Origin: CAYQFQ01 sp964416925
GTDB lineage: Bacteria; Patescibacteriota; Minisyncoccia; Phycocordibacterales; GWA1-40-21
Length of the DNA: 33,980 nucleotides
Assembly (NCBI GenBank): GCA_964416925.1
Contig: CAYQFQ010000006.1
Span: 1 to 33,980, forward strand
Direction of reading: 5' to 3'
The translations under genes were made by a program, and so were the position numbers. Below, in pieces: positions 8,337 through 14,872 of the stretch (the stretch's first letter is position 1; each line of letters starts with the position of its first letter). The notes under the pieces are model-generated. The model made no database searches and had not been told where the DNA came from. It was given only the letters and a program-made list of their open reading frames with translations.

Positions 8337-8486
8337 ATGAAAACTGGATTATTTCTTGTTGGCCTCGTGAGTATTTTTGCAACATTGTTTGCTTACAAAA
8401 AACACAGCGTCGTCGCTGTGTCATCCATGAGGATGGATATCAGCTCTGGATTCTCAAAAGATCCAGATTGGGACAACTACATTTAA
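8337..8486 (+). CDS. 49-residue membrane-anchored or secreted small protein
   Basis: Reads MKTGLFLVGLVSIFATLFAY, then a basic turn (KKHS) and a short tail ending DPDWDNYI. The first ~20 residues form one hydrophobic helix, so it is a signal anchor or signal peptide with a ~28-residue exported tail. The case for coding is an AAAGGAG motif just upstream, a TATAAC -10-like box at 8296-8301, and a strong intrinsic terminator 26 bases after the stop. A longer overlapping frame (8315-8548) runs through the terminator and is rejected. No homologue was recognised. Confidence 0.6.
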   Translation: MKTGLFLVGLVSIFATLFAYKKHSVVAVSSMRMDISSGFSKDPDWDNYI

Positions 8487-8511
8487 TGACATTTTTCATG
8501 AAAGGGTGCTT

Positions 8512-8546
8512 CGGGCTCGAGTTAAACTCGAGCCCGTTTTGTTATT
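8512..8546 (+). terminator. intrinsic terminator of the 8337 small gene
   Basis: CGGGCTCGAG (8512-8521), loop TTAAA, CTCGAGCCCG (8527-8536), then TTTTGTTATT. Perfect 10-bp G+C-rich stem. Confidence 0.92.
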
Positions 8547-8573
8547 GACTATAAGTAAAATAATTGCTATAAT
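8545..8573 (+). promoter_or_regulatory. consensus sigma-70 promoter of the 8619 gene
   Basis: TTGACT (8545-8550), 17-base spacer, TATAAT (8568-8573). It starts in the tail of the preceding terminator and has the same hexamers and spacing as the promoter at 30398-30426. Confidence 0.85.
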
Positions 8574-8605
8574 ATTCAAAGGAGTCGTACACAAAAAATC
8601 TAAGT

Positions 8606-8611
8606 AAGGAG
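8606..8611 (+). promoter_or_regulatory. Shine-Dalgarno site deciding the start at 8619
   Basis: AAGGAG ends one base before ATG 8613 but seven bases before the in-frame ATG 8619, so the second ATG is the likely start. Confidence 0.75.
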
Positions 8612-8618
8612 AATGTCG

Positions 8619-8948
8619 ATGACGTGCAAACCAGTTATCTCGGTGCTTCGTGTCCCTGGATTCGCAGACAGAGCAATGCGGTTACTTCTGATGACCTCGA
8701 TCGCCAGAGCGTTTATCGCAATGAAAATCGGAGTGGAGAAAGTAGGGGACATTATAATTATCCCCCCGCCTACTCAGGAAAATTACGGTGACACTGATGA
8801 TATCGTAATCGTCATTGATCTCGGACCAATTCAAGCTGACTCACGCACGGTTATGGAAAATATACTTTATCGCGTAAAAGAAATATTTCCAAAATCCATC
8901 GTTCAAGTCACGCTTCGCAAAAGTGATGATCGCTATATGGTACTCTAA
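8619..8948 (+). CDS. orphan 109-residue protein, unknown function
   Basis: Starts MTCKPVISVLRVPGFADRAM. It appears to be a compact alpha/beta domain with alternating hydrophobic strands (DIIIIPPP, DDIVIVIDLGP, SIVQVTLRKS) and a helix between them, with no signal peptide or membrane helix. No family was recognised. The gene has a consensus promoter, a well-spaced SD motif and an immediate terminator, so it forms a one-gene unit. A 60-base sample (8641-8700) contains 33 G+C, far above the neighbouring heat-shock and ribosomal genes. A different origin or a different expression regime is likely. Confidence 0.8.
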   Translation: MTCKPVISVLRVPGFADRAMRLLLMTSIARAFIAMKIGVEKVGDIIIIPPPTQENYGDTDDIVIVIDLGPIQADSRTVMENILYRVKEIFPKSIVQVTLRKSDDRYMVL

Positions 8949-8970
8949 TTACCTTACCAAATGCAAACAA

Positions 8971-9000
8971 ACCGGAGTCTCCCAAGACTCCGGTTTTTCT
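8971..9000 (+). terminator. intrinsic terminator of the 8619 gene
   Basis: ACCGGAGTCT (8971-8980), loop CCCA, AGACTCCGGT (8985-8994), followed by TTTTTC. Confidence 0.95.
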
Positions 9001-9133
9001 ATATCCGTTCTCCAACCCCAGTACCAAATAAATAAGAATTTCTTGCTACGGGGTAAACTTAAAGCGAGGCTTATCATTTTAAAAGCCTTACGGAGAAAGT
9101 TTTTTAGCAAAAAAAATTGTGAATAGAGAAAAA

Positions 9134-9162
9134 GCACCGCGACGGCGGTGCCTTTTATTTTG
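9134..9162. terminator. terminator-like hairpin, usable in both directions
   Basis: GCACCGC (9134-9140), loop GACG, GCGGTGC (9145-9151). Followed by a T-rich run on plus (CTTTTATTTT) and preceded by AAAAA, which gives a T run on minus. No gene clearly feeds it from either side. Confidence 0.75.
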
Positions 9163-9174
9163 GCTAGTGAGAAG

Positions 9175-9204
9175 CAGAATAGAAAATTCTTATTTTATAT
9201 TCTG
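9175..9204. other. A+T-rich hairpin of unknown role
   Basis: CAGAATAGAAAAT (9175-9187) pairs with ATTTTATATTCTG (9192-9204) with one mismatch and a 4-base loop. No T run follows, so it is not a standard terminator. Confidence 0.4.
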
Positions 9205-9267
9205 TCCGAACGACGACATAAATATAATTTTTATATCGTGCTTTTGAAATGATACACTGAGCGTCCT

Positions 9268-9297
9268 TTAACGTTTTGACCACTGTGCGGCTTTTTT
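9268..9297 (-). pseudogene. detached copy of the rpsI 3' tail
   Basis: On the minus strand this reads K-K-A-A-Q-W-S-K-R-stop, matching R-K-A-A-Q-W-S-K-R-stop at the true end of rpsI (9388-9417), exactly 120 bases away in the same orientation. 22 of 30 bases match, and all mismatches but one are synonymous. Upstream the frame is closed by stops within about 15 codons, so only the tail survives. It looks like the remnant of a second rpsI copy or of an integration event at the gene's 3' end. Chance similarity is possible given the short length. Confidence 0.5.
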
Positions 9298-9330
9298 GTC
9301 CCAGTAGTAGAGCAAAGCTCACTACGGGAC
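9298..9330. repeat. bulged 14-bp hairpin next to the rpsI tail copy
   Basis: GTCCC-A-GTAGT-A-GAGC (9298-9313) pairs with GCTC-ACTAC-GGGAC (9317-9330) around an AAA loop, with two single-A bulges. It directly abuts the duplicated rpsI tail. No T run follows on either strand. Confidence 0.5.
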
Positions 9331-9346
9331 TGCGAAAAGTTGTGGG

Positions 9347-9375
9347 TAAAAGAAAACAGGTGCCTTAGCACCTGT
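9347..9375 (-). terminator. terminator of the ribosomal protein operon
   Basis: ACAGGTGC (9356-9363), loop CTTA, GCACCTGT (9368-9375). On the minus strand it is followed by TTTTCTTTTAC. It lies 12 bases past the rpsI stop. Confidence 0.92.
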
Positions 9376-9387
9376 AATCTCTTATAT

Positions 9388-9807
9388 TTATCTCTTACTC
9401 CATTGTGCGGCTTTTCTTGCTTTCTTGAGACCGAACTTTCTTCTTTCTTTACTTCTCTGATCTCTACATAGAAATCCAGCTTTCTTTAGATCTTTTCTTA
9501 ATGTTGCATCAAAGTCATTAAGCATTCTTGCAATTCCATGTCTTATTGCTTCTGCTTGGGCTGAAGAACCTCCTCCAACAACCTTGACTGTAATAGCGAA
9601 AGCTACTGGAACTGGAAACTTGATCAAAGACTCCATTGCTGTCATTCTCTGCTTTTCTGTTTTGAAGTATTCCTCAAGACTCTTTTCACCATCAACTGTC
9701 AAAATCTTTACAGAGTTTTTTGCTGCTTCAACACCTCTGACTCTTGCTGATGCTGTTTTTCTTCTACCAACAGCTTCAATATATCTTTTTTCAATCTTTT
9801 CAACCAT
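9388..9807 (-). CDS. rpsI: 30S ribosomal protein S9 (uS9)
   Basis: 139 residues from ATG 9807 (MVEKIEKRYIEAVGRRKTAS). An upstream in-frame ATG at 9840 lies inside rplM and is not used. The S9 signature VVGGGSSAQAEAIRHGIARML is intact, and the tail ends in the conserved SKR that reaches the decoding centre near P-site tRNA. It starts 4 bases after the rplM stop, the classic rplM-rpsI pair, and is last in the operon before the terminator. A second copy of its C-terminal tail lies 120 bases downstream. Confidence 0.97.
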   Translation of the reverse strand: MVEKIEKRYIEAVGRRKTASARVRGVEAAKNSVKILTVDGEKSLEEYFKTEKQRMTAMESLIKFPVPVAFAITVKVVGGGSSAQAEAIRHGIARMLNDFDATLRKDLKKAGFLCRDQRSKERRKFGLKKARKAAQWSKR

Positions 9808-9811
9808 AATA

Positions 9812-10165
9812 TTATTCTGATATTTTAAGATTCTTAACAAGCTTTGACTTTAGCTTATTTTGTGGAATCATCTTATTAATGGCAAGTCTAAGTACTTCAG
9901 AATATCCTTTCTTTGCTATAACTTGTTCCATGCTCAATTCATGTAAACCTCCTGGGTAACCAGAGAATCTCTTATACTGCTTATTTACCAATTTCTTTTC
10001 ATCAACTGACATTTTTGAAGCATTTACAACTTCAACCTTAACGTTGGTAACAATATTCTTAGCATAAGTTACAGTGTTCTTACCCATAAGTAAGACAGCG
10101 ACTTCACTTGCGAGTCTACCAACTTTTTTACCAGTTGCATCTATTTTGTAATTTTTTTGTTCCAT
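9812..10165 (-). CDS. rplM: 50S ribosomal protein L13 (uL13)
   Basis: 117 residues from ATG 10165 (MEQKNYKIDATGKKVGRLAS). The in-frame ATG at 10183 would overlap rplQ and add a non-homologous start. The conserved core is present: VGRLASEVAVLLMGKN and the YKRFSGYPGGLHELSMEQV region. The protein stops about 25 residues earlier than the E. coli protein (142), a short C-terminus that fits a reduced genome. L13 is an early-assembling large-subunit protein that binds 23S rRNA. It starts 10 bases after the rplQ stop. Confidence 0.95.
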   Translation of the reverse strand: MEQKNYKIDATGKKVGRLASEVAVLLMGKNTVTYAKNIVTNVKVEVVNASKMSVDEKKLVNKQYKRFSGYPGGLHELSMEQVIAKKGYSEVLRLAINKMIPQNKLKSKLVKNLKISE

Positions 10166-10175
10166 TGTTGTAATT

Positions 10176-10523
10176 TTATACAAATTCTATCTGAACCATT
10201 TTAGAACCATCATTAATTCTTGAATTAATTTTTGTAATTCTAAGATAGCCACCCTTTCTGTCCATATACTTAGGTGAGATATCTTTTACTATTTTATTTG
10301 CTGTGACTGCTCCTACCTTTCCAGCTAAAAGTCGATGAGAAGTTAATGTTTTCTCTCTACCTTTTGTAACAAGTTTTTCAACAAAAGATTTCAAAGAATT
10401 TGCCTTTGCTGCGGTAGTTGTTATTTTGCCGAATTTAATTAAAGACACTGACATTGTCTTGATCAAAGCATTTCTTTGACCCTTTTCTCTGCTAAATGTT
10501 CTTTTTGTATTGCTGTGATTCAT
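10176..10523 (-). CDS. rplQ: 50S ribosomal protein L17 (bL17)
   Basis: 115 residues. The conserved start (KRTFSREKGQRNALIKTMSVSLIKFGKITTT, read in parts) and the end GGYLRITKINSRINDGSKMVQIEFV match L17, which lines the peptide exit tunnel region of the large subunit. It lies 3 bases after the rpoA stop, the universal rpoA-rplQ order. Confidence 0.96.
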   Translation of the reverse strand: MNHSNTKRTFSREKGQRNALIKTMSVSLIKFGKITTTAAKANSLKSFVEKLVTKGREKTLTSHRLLAGKVGAVTANKIVKDISPKYMDRKGGYLRITKINSRINDGSKMVQIEFV

Positions 10524-10526
10524 ATT

Positions 10527-11492
10527 TTACTTTAAAGTAATACCAAAACTATTTAGGACATCTTTAATCTCATTAATACCCTTTGCGCCCAATCCTTCTA
10601 TTTCAGAAAGATCTATCTCCTTCTTTCTTGTGAGACCACCAATTGTCCTAATATTGGCTCCCGACAGCGCGTTTATAGTCCTCACGGACAAGTCTAGGGT
10701 TTCGATTCTTGTTTTCAAAAATTCTGGATCAACATCTTTTTCTCCATTTTCAGCTGGTGCAGAATCATCAACTTTTGTTTTTTCTTCAATAACTTCTTCT
10801 TGAAAACCAACAACAGCTTTCAATTGTTCAATCATAACTGTAATTGACTTTTCAAGGGCTTCTTTTGGAGTCAAAGTTCCGTCAGTTTCGATGAAAACTC
10901 TCAATTTATTAAAATCTGTTCTATCACCAACTCTCATATTTTCTACTTCGTAGTTGACTCTTCTAATAGGAGTAAAGATAGCATCGGTTGCGATTGTTCC
11001 AATTTCAACTTTTTCCTTCTGCAAGACTTCCTTTGGAATATAACCTAGACCAAACTCAACTTTAACCTCAGCATTAAACTCGGCATTTTTATCTGTAACT
11101 GACGCAATATGCTGTTCAGGATTTAGAATTTCAACTTGACCAGGGACTGTAATATCTCCAGCTTTGATATCCTTAATACCCTTTACCTTTATTTCAAGTG
11201 TCTGAGGCTCCTCGGTAAACATCTTAACTCTGACTTTTTTAAGATTTAAAATTATATTTATGACATCCTCCTTTACGCCAGTCATAGTTGAGAATTCATG
11301 AGAAACCCCATCAATTTTGACTGAAGTTATAGAAGCACCTGGAATAGAAGAAAGAATAATTCTTCTTAGGGAGTTACCAAGAGTATGACCATATCCAGGA
11401 TAAAGACCGTCTATTTCATAAACACCAGAAAAGCCTTCCTCGTGGATGACTTTTGGTTTTGACGGTAAAATAATTTTGTTTTTGTCAGACAT
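10527..11492 (-). CDS. rpoA: RNA polymerase alpha subunit
   Basis: 321 residues. The N-terminal dimerisation and assembly domain (~1-230) includes the motif YPGYGHTLGNSLRRIILSSIPGASI. A linker rich in acidic residues follows. The C-terminal domain (~255-321) has the helix-hairpin-helix-like LSVRTINALSGANIRTIGGL and EIEGLGAKGINEIKDVL, which contacts UP elements and activators. The alpha dimer is the scaffold of the polymerase core. It sits between rpsD and rplQ as in most bacteria. An A-rich leader replaces an SD motif. Confidence 0.98.
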   Translation of the reverse strand: MSDKNKIILPSKPKVIHEEGFSGVYEIDGLYPGYGHTLGNSLRRIILSSIPGASITSVKIDGVSHEFSTMTGVKEDVINIILNLKKVRVKMFTEEPQTLEIKVKGIKDIKAGDITVPGQVEILNPEQHIASVTDKNAEFNAEVKVEFGLGYIPKEVLQKEKVEIGTIATDAIFTPIRRVNYEVENMRVGDRTDFNKLRVFIETDGTLTPKEALEKSITVMIEQLKAVVGFQEEVIEEKTKVDDSAPAENGEKDVDPEFLKTRIETLDLSVRTINALSGANIRTIGGLTRKKEIDLSEIEGLGAKGINEIKDVLNSFGITLK

Positions 11493-11545
11493 TTTTTTTA
11501 TAAAAAATATTAATAAAAACTACTAACTAAAAATAACCCTAAAAA

Positions 11546-12154
11546 CTATCTGCTATAAAACTCATAAATTGATGCGACATCAAAGCCAATCTCAGCAGGA
11601 GCAAGCTTTGGCAAACCTTGTACCTTACCTTCTTTCTTAGCCTTATCAAAAGCTAACCATGAGGGGCAGTTATATGACTTCATTCTCTCTTCAAAGTCTT
11701 TAAATAAATTCTTACCCAAACTTCTTTCTCTAACGGTAATTACATCCCCAACTGAAACTTCAAAAGATGGGATAGAATTTCTCTTACCGTTTACGTTTAT
11801 ATGACCATGGTTTACCATCTGTCTTGAAAACTGTCTTGTATTAGCAAGTCCTAGTCTGTATACAGCATTATCAAGTCTCATTTCCAACTTCTTTACAAGA
11901 GAGTCTTCATTATTTTCACCTCTCTTACTCAAAATACCAGTGACATAGTTCTTAAATTTTCTTTCGTCAATACCGTAAGTGACTTTGGCTTTTTGTTTTT
12001 CCAAAAGCTGCATAGCGAAGCCAGACTTCATCTTTGGCTTCTTGTTCATTGGTTTACCTGTCTTCTCTCTCAACGCAAACTTTTGAGTCTGTGTTTTATC
12101 GAAAACTAGTGCTCCAAGTCTTCTTGCTATTTTGTATTTTGGTCCAAATTTCAT
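11546..12154 (-). CDS. rpsD: 30S ribosomal protein S4 (uS4)
   Basis: 202 residues, a usual length. The N-terminal basic region KFGPKYKIARRLG is followed by the S4 RNA-binding domain at ~95-160 (MRLDNAVYRLGLANTRQFSRQMV and HGHINVNGKRNSIPSFEVSVGD, read in parts). The zinc-binding N-terminal cysteines found in some S4 proteins are absent. S4 nucleates small-subunit assembly and in many bacteria represses its own operon. It ends with a TAG stop and is followed by rpoA after 53 bases. Confidence 0.97.
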   Translation of the reverse strand: MKFGPKYKIARRLGALVFDKTQTQKFALREKTGKPMNKKPKMKSGFAMQLLEKQKAKVTYGIDERKFKNYVTGILSKRGENNEDSLVKKLEMRLDNAVYRLGLANTRQFSRQMVNHGHINVNGKRNSIPSFEVSVGDVITVRERSLGKNLFKDFEERMKSYNCPSWLAFDKAKKEGKVQGLPKLAPAEIGFDVASIYEFYSR

Positions 12155-12194
12155 ATTTTTCTTTTGTGTTTATTTAAAGCGTCCGTGTTAGCTG

Positions 12195-12626
12195 TTATAC
12201 TCTTCTTGGCTTCTTTGGCTTAGGTCCGTTGTGTGGAACAGGTGTTTCATCTTTTATACCAGTAATATTAAAACCTTTTGAAATAAAACCTCTGATTGCT
12301 GACTCTCTTCCAGAACCAACTCCTTTAACTACAACAGAAATTTCCTTCATACCTATAAGTACTGCCTTCTCGCCAAGAACCTCACCAACTTTTGCTGCTG
12401 CAAAAGGAGTTCCTTTCTTTGCGCCTTTGAATCCAAGAGCTCCAGCAGATGACGCCATAAGGGAATTACCCTTTGGATCTGTTAAGGTAACCAAAGTATT
12501 GTTATATGTTGACTGCACACACAAAATTCCAGCTTCAATTTTCTTCTTTGAAGTTTTTGGCTGTGCTGCTGTTTTTGCACCTTCTTCAGCTTTCTCTCCG
12601 GTTTTTACAATTCGTTTCTTACCCAT
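12195..12626 (-). CDS. rpsK: 30S ribosomal protein S11 (uS11)
   Basis: 143 residues. A Lys/Ala-rich N-terminal extension (~25 residues) precedes the conserved body: LCVQSTYNNTLVTLTDPKGN, SSAGALGFKGAKKGTPFAA and the end PVPHNGPKPKKPRRV. S11 forms part of the small-subunit platform near the mRNA exit, where leader sequences meet the anti-SD. It follows rpsM by 20 bases. Confidence 0.97.
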   Translation of the reverse strand: MGKKRIVKTGEKAEEGAKTAAQPKTSKKKIEAGILCVQSTYNNTLVTLTDPKGNSLMASSAGALGFKGAKKGTPFAAAKVGEVLGEKAVLIGMKEISVVVKGVGSGRESAIRGFISKGFNITGIKDETPVPHNGPKPKKPRRV

Positions 12627-12646
12627 TTTTTTATTTGATGATTTGA

Positions 12647-13027
12647 TTATTTCTTATCTGCAACCTTTCTTCCTGTTCCCATTGTCTTTCTAGTATTTCC
12701 TCTAAGTGTTCTTGAATTGGTCTTTGTTCTCTGACCTCTACATGGAAGTTTCTTTATATGTCTTGTGCCTCTGTATGACTTTATATCTTTCAATCTCTTT
12801 ATGTTTGAAGATATTTCTCTCTTTAAGTCTCCTTCAATCTTTAAACTCTCAACAACTTTTCTAATCTTGTTTTCTTCCTCGGCTGAAATCTCTGAACCTT
12901 TTTTCTCTGGGTCAACTCCAGCATTTTTTAAAATAGTGATTGCACGCGAAAGTCCGATTCCGTAAAGAACCGTTAAACCTATCTTTAATCTCTTGCTGTC
13001 TGGTATTGTTATTCCTACTACACGCAT
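12647..13027 (-). CDS. rpsM: 30S ribosomal protein S13 (uS13)
   Basis: 126 residues. The start MRVVGITIPDSKRLKIGLTV, the helix-two-turn-helix LYGIGLSRAITILKNAGVDP and the basic tail GQRTKTNSRTLRGNTRKT are typical. S13 sits in the small-subunit head, makes the bridge to L5 and contacts P-site tRNA with its tail. It follows rpmJ by 48 bases, the standard order. Confidence 0.97.
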   Translation of the reverse strand: MRVVGITIPDSKRLKIGLTVLYGIGLSRAITILKNAGVDPEKKGSEISAEEENKIRKVVESLKIEGDLKREISSNIKRLKDIKSYRGTRHIKKLPCRGQRTKTNSRTLRGNTRKTMGTGRKVADKK

Positions 13028-13075
13028 AAAAATATATTAAGCGCTACAATAGCACTTATTCATTTAAAAATCAAA

Positions 13076-13192
13076 TTATCCCTGCCTTTGCTTGTGTCGT
13101 GGGTTGGAAGGACATGTTATAAAAACTCGACCCTTTCTTCTTACGACTCTGCATTTTGCACAGATTTTTTTTACTGATGATCTTACTCGCAT
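13076..13192 (-). CDS. rpmJ: 50S ribosomal protein L36 (bL36)
   Basis: 38 residues, MRVRSSVKKICAKCRVVRRK followed by GRVFITCPSNPRHKQRQG. The zinc ligands of the C+ form are all present (C11, C14, C27, H33). It lies between infA (11-base gap) and rpsM, as in most bacterial alpha operons. It helps organise 23S rRNA near the peptidyl transferase region. Confidence 0.96.
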   Translation of the reverse strand: MRVRSSVKKICAKCRVVRRKGRVFITCPSNPRHKQRQG

Positions 13193-13203
13193 TGTATATT
13201 TAT

Positions 13204-13419
13204 TTAAAATCTCTTAATTATTCTCGCTCTACCACCGTAATCGTCAAGTTGCAAAATGACTTTATCGCCTATAAGGACTCTTATTCTATGGAGCCTCATT
13301 TTTCCTGCTAAATTAGCAAGAATTTCTTCACCTCCTTCAGTTAACTTTACTTTAAAGAGTGTATTTGGAAAAGCTTCTAAAACTACTCCAGTGACGGTAG
13401 GTTTATTTTTATCATTCAT
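13204..13419 (-). CDS. infA: translation initiation factor IF-1
   Basis: 71 residues from ATG 13419 (MNDKNKPTVTGVVLEAFPNT). The longer frame from 13467 would begin upstream of the predicted transcription start and read a hydrophobic leader, so it is rejected. The S1/OB fold is intact, with the conserved LAGKMRLHRIRVLIGDKV and the end DDYGGRARIIKRF (normally ...GRI..R). IF-1 binds the A site during initiation. It is the first gene of the ribosomal operon here. There is no SD motif, and the predicted leader is only about 15 bases. Confidence 0.96.
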   Translation of the reverse strand: MNDKNKPTVTGVVLEAFPNTLFKVKLTEGGEEILANLAGKMRLHRIRVLIGDKVILQLDDYGGRARIIKRF

Positions 13420-13439
13420 TGTTTTAAGCAACGGGGTTA

Positions 13440-13467
13440 ATAATAACAAAAAACACAATATAGTCAA
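13440..13467 (-). promoter_or_regulatory. putative promoter of the infA-rpsI operon
   Basis: On the minus strand TTGACT (13467-13462), 16-base spacer, TATTAT (13445-13440), about 20 bases before the infA ATG. Confidence 0.6.
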
Positions 13468-13516
13468 GCTATTTAGTCAATATTATAGCTTTACAGAGCG
13501 ATAATTGCTTGTGTAA

Positions 13517-14872
13517 TTAATCTAATACCACTCTAACCTTTATATTTTCAGCTTTTTTCGGCAGACTCAAGTTCCACTGAGGTCTTAAATTTATACTTAT
13601 TTTTTCAATTTCGGTGGAAAATTCTGAGCTTATCAACACACCTACTGAAGATTTTCTCATTCCTTTTACAAAATCTTTCAACTTCTCTTCAGAAACTGAT
13701 TTTACTATTTTAACCTGACCCTGCAGGTTTAGAGTTAGTGTATCTTCGAGCCAAGGTTTATCAGTCTTACTCTTTAATTCAGTGACAATATTACCAGAAA
13801 AAACTGGGTATACGTCTCCTTTTTCAAATCCCTTAATTTTTTCGGTTGCTAAATACGAAGCGAGTTTATTCTCATTAAAAACAAAAACCTTTAATGTTCC
13901 CTTTTCGCTAACCTCATTCTCTGACGACACCTTTCCGGAAATTGAGTTATCAAATTCGACATATTTTATATTTTCAAAAAATACATATCCTTTTGGTTTT
14001 TTAGTAGAAAACTCTTTAATCAATTCCGTTGAGAGAGCATCCCTCAATTCTTTCGTGTAAACCGCTTTCTTTTCCTCTGAAACTTGCTTAACTACACCGG
14101 TAAACCCTCCAGTAATGTCTGAGCTTAGTCTTCCATAAAAACCCTCATATTTTTTCGGTGAATCCTTCAATCCAGGGATTGAGAAATCGCCTTTCAAATC
14201 AGAAATTTGCATATTGTATTTTTCTCCGGCTTCATCAGCAATGAAATCAACAGCAATCTTTCCTGGTATTTTTTTAGAACCATCCATAGTAAAACCCGGA
14301 ACGTCCACAGATGTCTTGATCCTATAAACCAATCCATCCGTCGTCGCCAATCTTGTATTGGCTATAAGTCTCTGTTTTTCAGTGCTGTAAGAATTAAAAA
14401 TAAATGCCTTACCTGTAGCTTTTAAACTCACAGGTCCTTCACTATCAGGAGTAACTTTTTTTGATAAAGTCTTTTCCACCTGAACAATTTCAAAAGGAAT
14501 AAGTTTGGTATCAGAATCTTTGGAAATTACATAACTGTCATTAAGTTCTACCACATCATTGTTTGGATATACTTTAATCTCAGCAGTTGAGAACAGAGAT
14601 GAAAGCAAAAAAATTGCAGCAATACAAAAAACCACGGCAACAATCCAAATAGCTTTTCTACTTCCGCCATTCGTGGGCTCGTTTTCGCGTGGAGAAGATG
14701 AGAGAGTTGTTGAAAAAACATCTTCACCTCTTTTCTTTTCACTAATCCAAATGGGCTTATCTTCAATTTTCTTATTTGTGGTCTCTTTAATCTGTGATAC
14801 CACACAAACAGACGTCCTGAGTCCTTTTGCATCTTTATTTACTATGATGTCTTGGATAATTTTTTTAGCCAT
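13517..14872 (-). CDS. large single-pass membrane protein, unknown function
   Basis: 451 residues. A ~70-residue cytoplasmic N-terminus is followed by one helix (KAIWIVAVVFCIAAIFLLSS, ~73-92) and a ~355-residue extracytoplasmic part rich in beta-strand patterns. A segment around 225-265 (DFIADEAGEKYNM ... GDFSIPGLKDSPKKYEGFYG) resembles a conserved stretch of CPR cell-envelope proteins sometimes annotated as baseplate J-like. I am not certain of that. Its ATG overlaps the end of the PilM/FtsA-like gene by 8 bases, which implies translational coupling and a shared process, perhaps pilus or cell-surface assembly. Confidence 0.8.
   Translation of the reverse strand: MAKKIIQDIIVNKDAKGLRTSVCVVSQIKETTNKKIEDKPIWISEKKRGEDVFSTTLSSSPRENEPTNGGSRKAIWIVAVVFCIAAIFLLSSLFSTAEIKVYPNNDVVELNDSYVISKDSDTKLIPFEIVQVEKTLSKKVTPDSEGPVSLKATGKAFIFNSYSTEKQRLIANTRLATTDGLVYRIKTSVDVPGFTMDGSKKIPGKIAVDFIADEAGEKYNMQISDLKGDFSIPGLKDSPKKYEGFYGRLSSDITGGFTGVVKQVSEEKKAVYTKELRDALSTELIKEFSTKKPKGYVFFENIKYVEFDNSISGKVSSENEVSEKGTLKVFVFNENKLASYLATEKIKGFEKGDVYPVFSGNIVTELKSKTDKPWLEDTLTLNLQGQVKIVKSVSEEKLKDFVKGMRKSSVGVLISSEFSTEIEKISINLRPQWNLSLPKKAENIKVRVVLD

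Larger units (their letters stand above)
9001..9387. other. intergenic strip without a convincing complete gene
   Basis: About 390 bases between the 8619-gene terminator and rpsI. It holds a bidirectional terminator-like hairpin, an A+T-rich hairpin, a duplicated rpsI tail, a bulged 14-bp hairpin and the ribosomal operon terminator (listed separately). Open frames here are short, without SD motifs, and cross the hairpins. Confidence 0.6.

Noticed and set aside
8315..8548. 77-residue plus-strand frame overlapping the small gene at 8337
   Set aside because: It reads through the terminator hairpin at 8512-8536, and its start has no SD. The overlapping 49-codon frame has the AAAGGAG motif and a sensible signal helix.
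8949..9137. 62-residue minus-strand frame between two hairpins
   Set aside because: It overlaps the terminator of the 8619 gene and part of the hairpin at 9134. No SD and no recognisable features.
9001..9387. tRNA or other known structured RNA in the strip before rpsI
   Set aside because: The hairpins do not form a cloverleaf, and no TTCGA-type T-loop or CCA-like end was found.
13420..13467. 16-residue N-terminal extension of IF-1
   Set aside because: Hydrophobic, non-homologous, and overlaps the predicted promoter of the operon.
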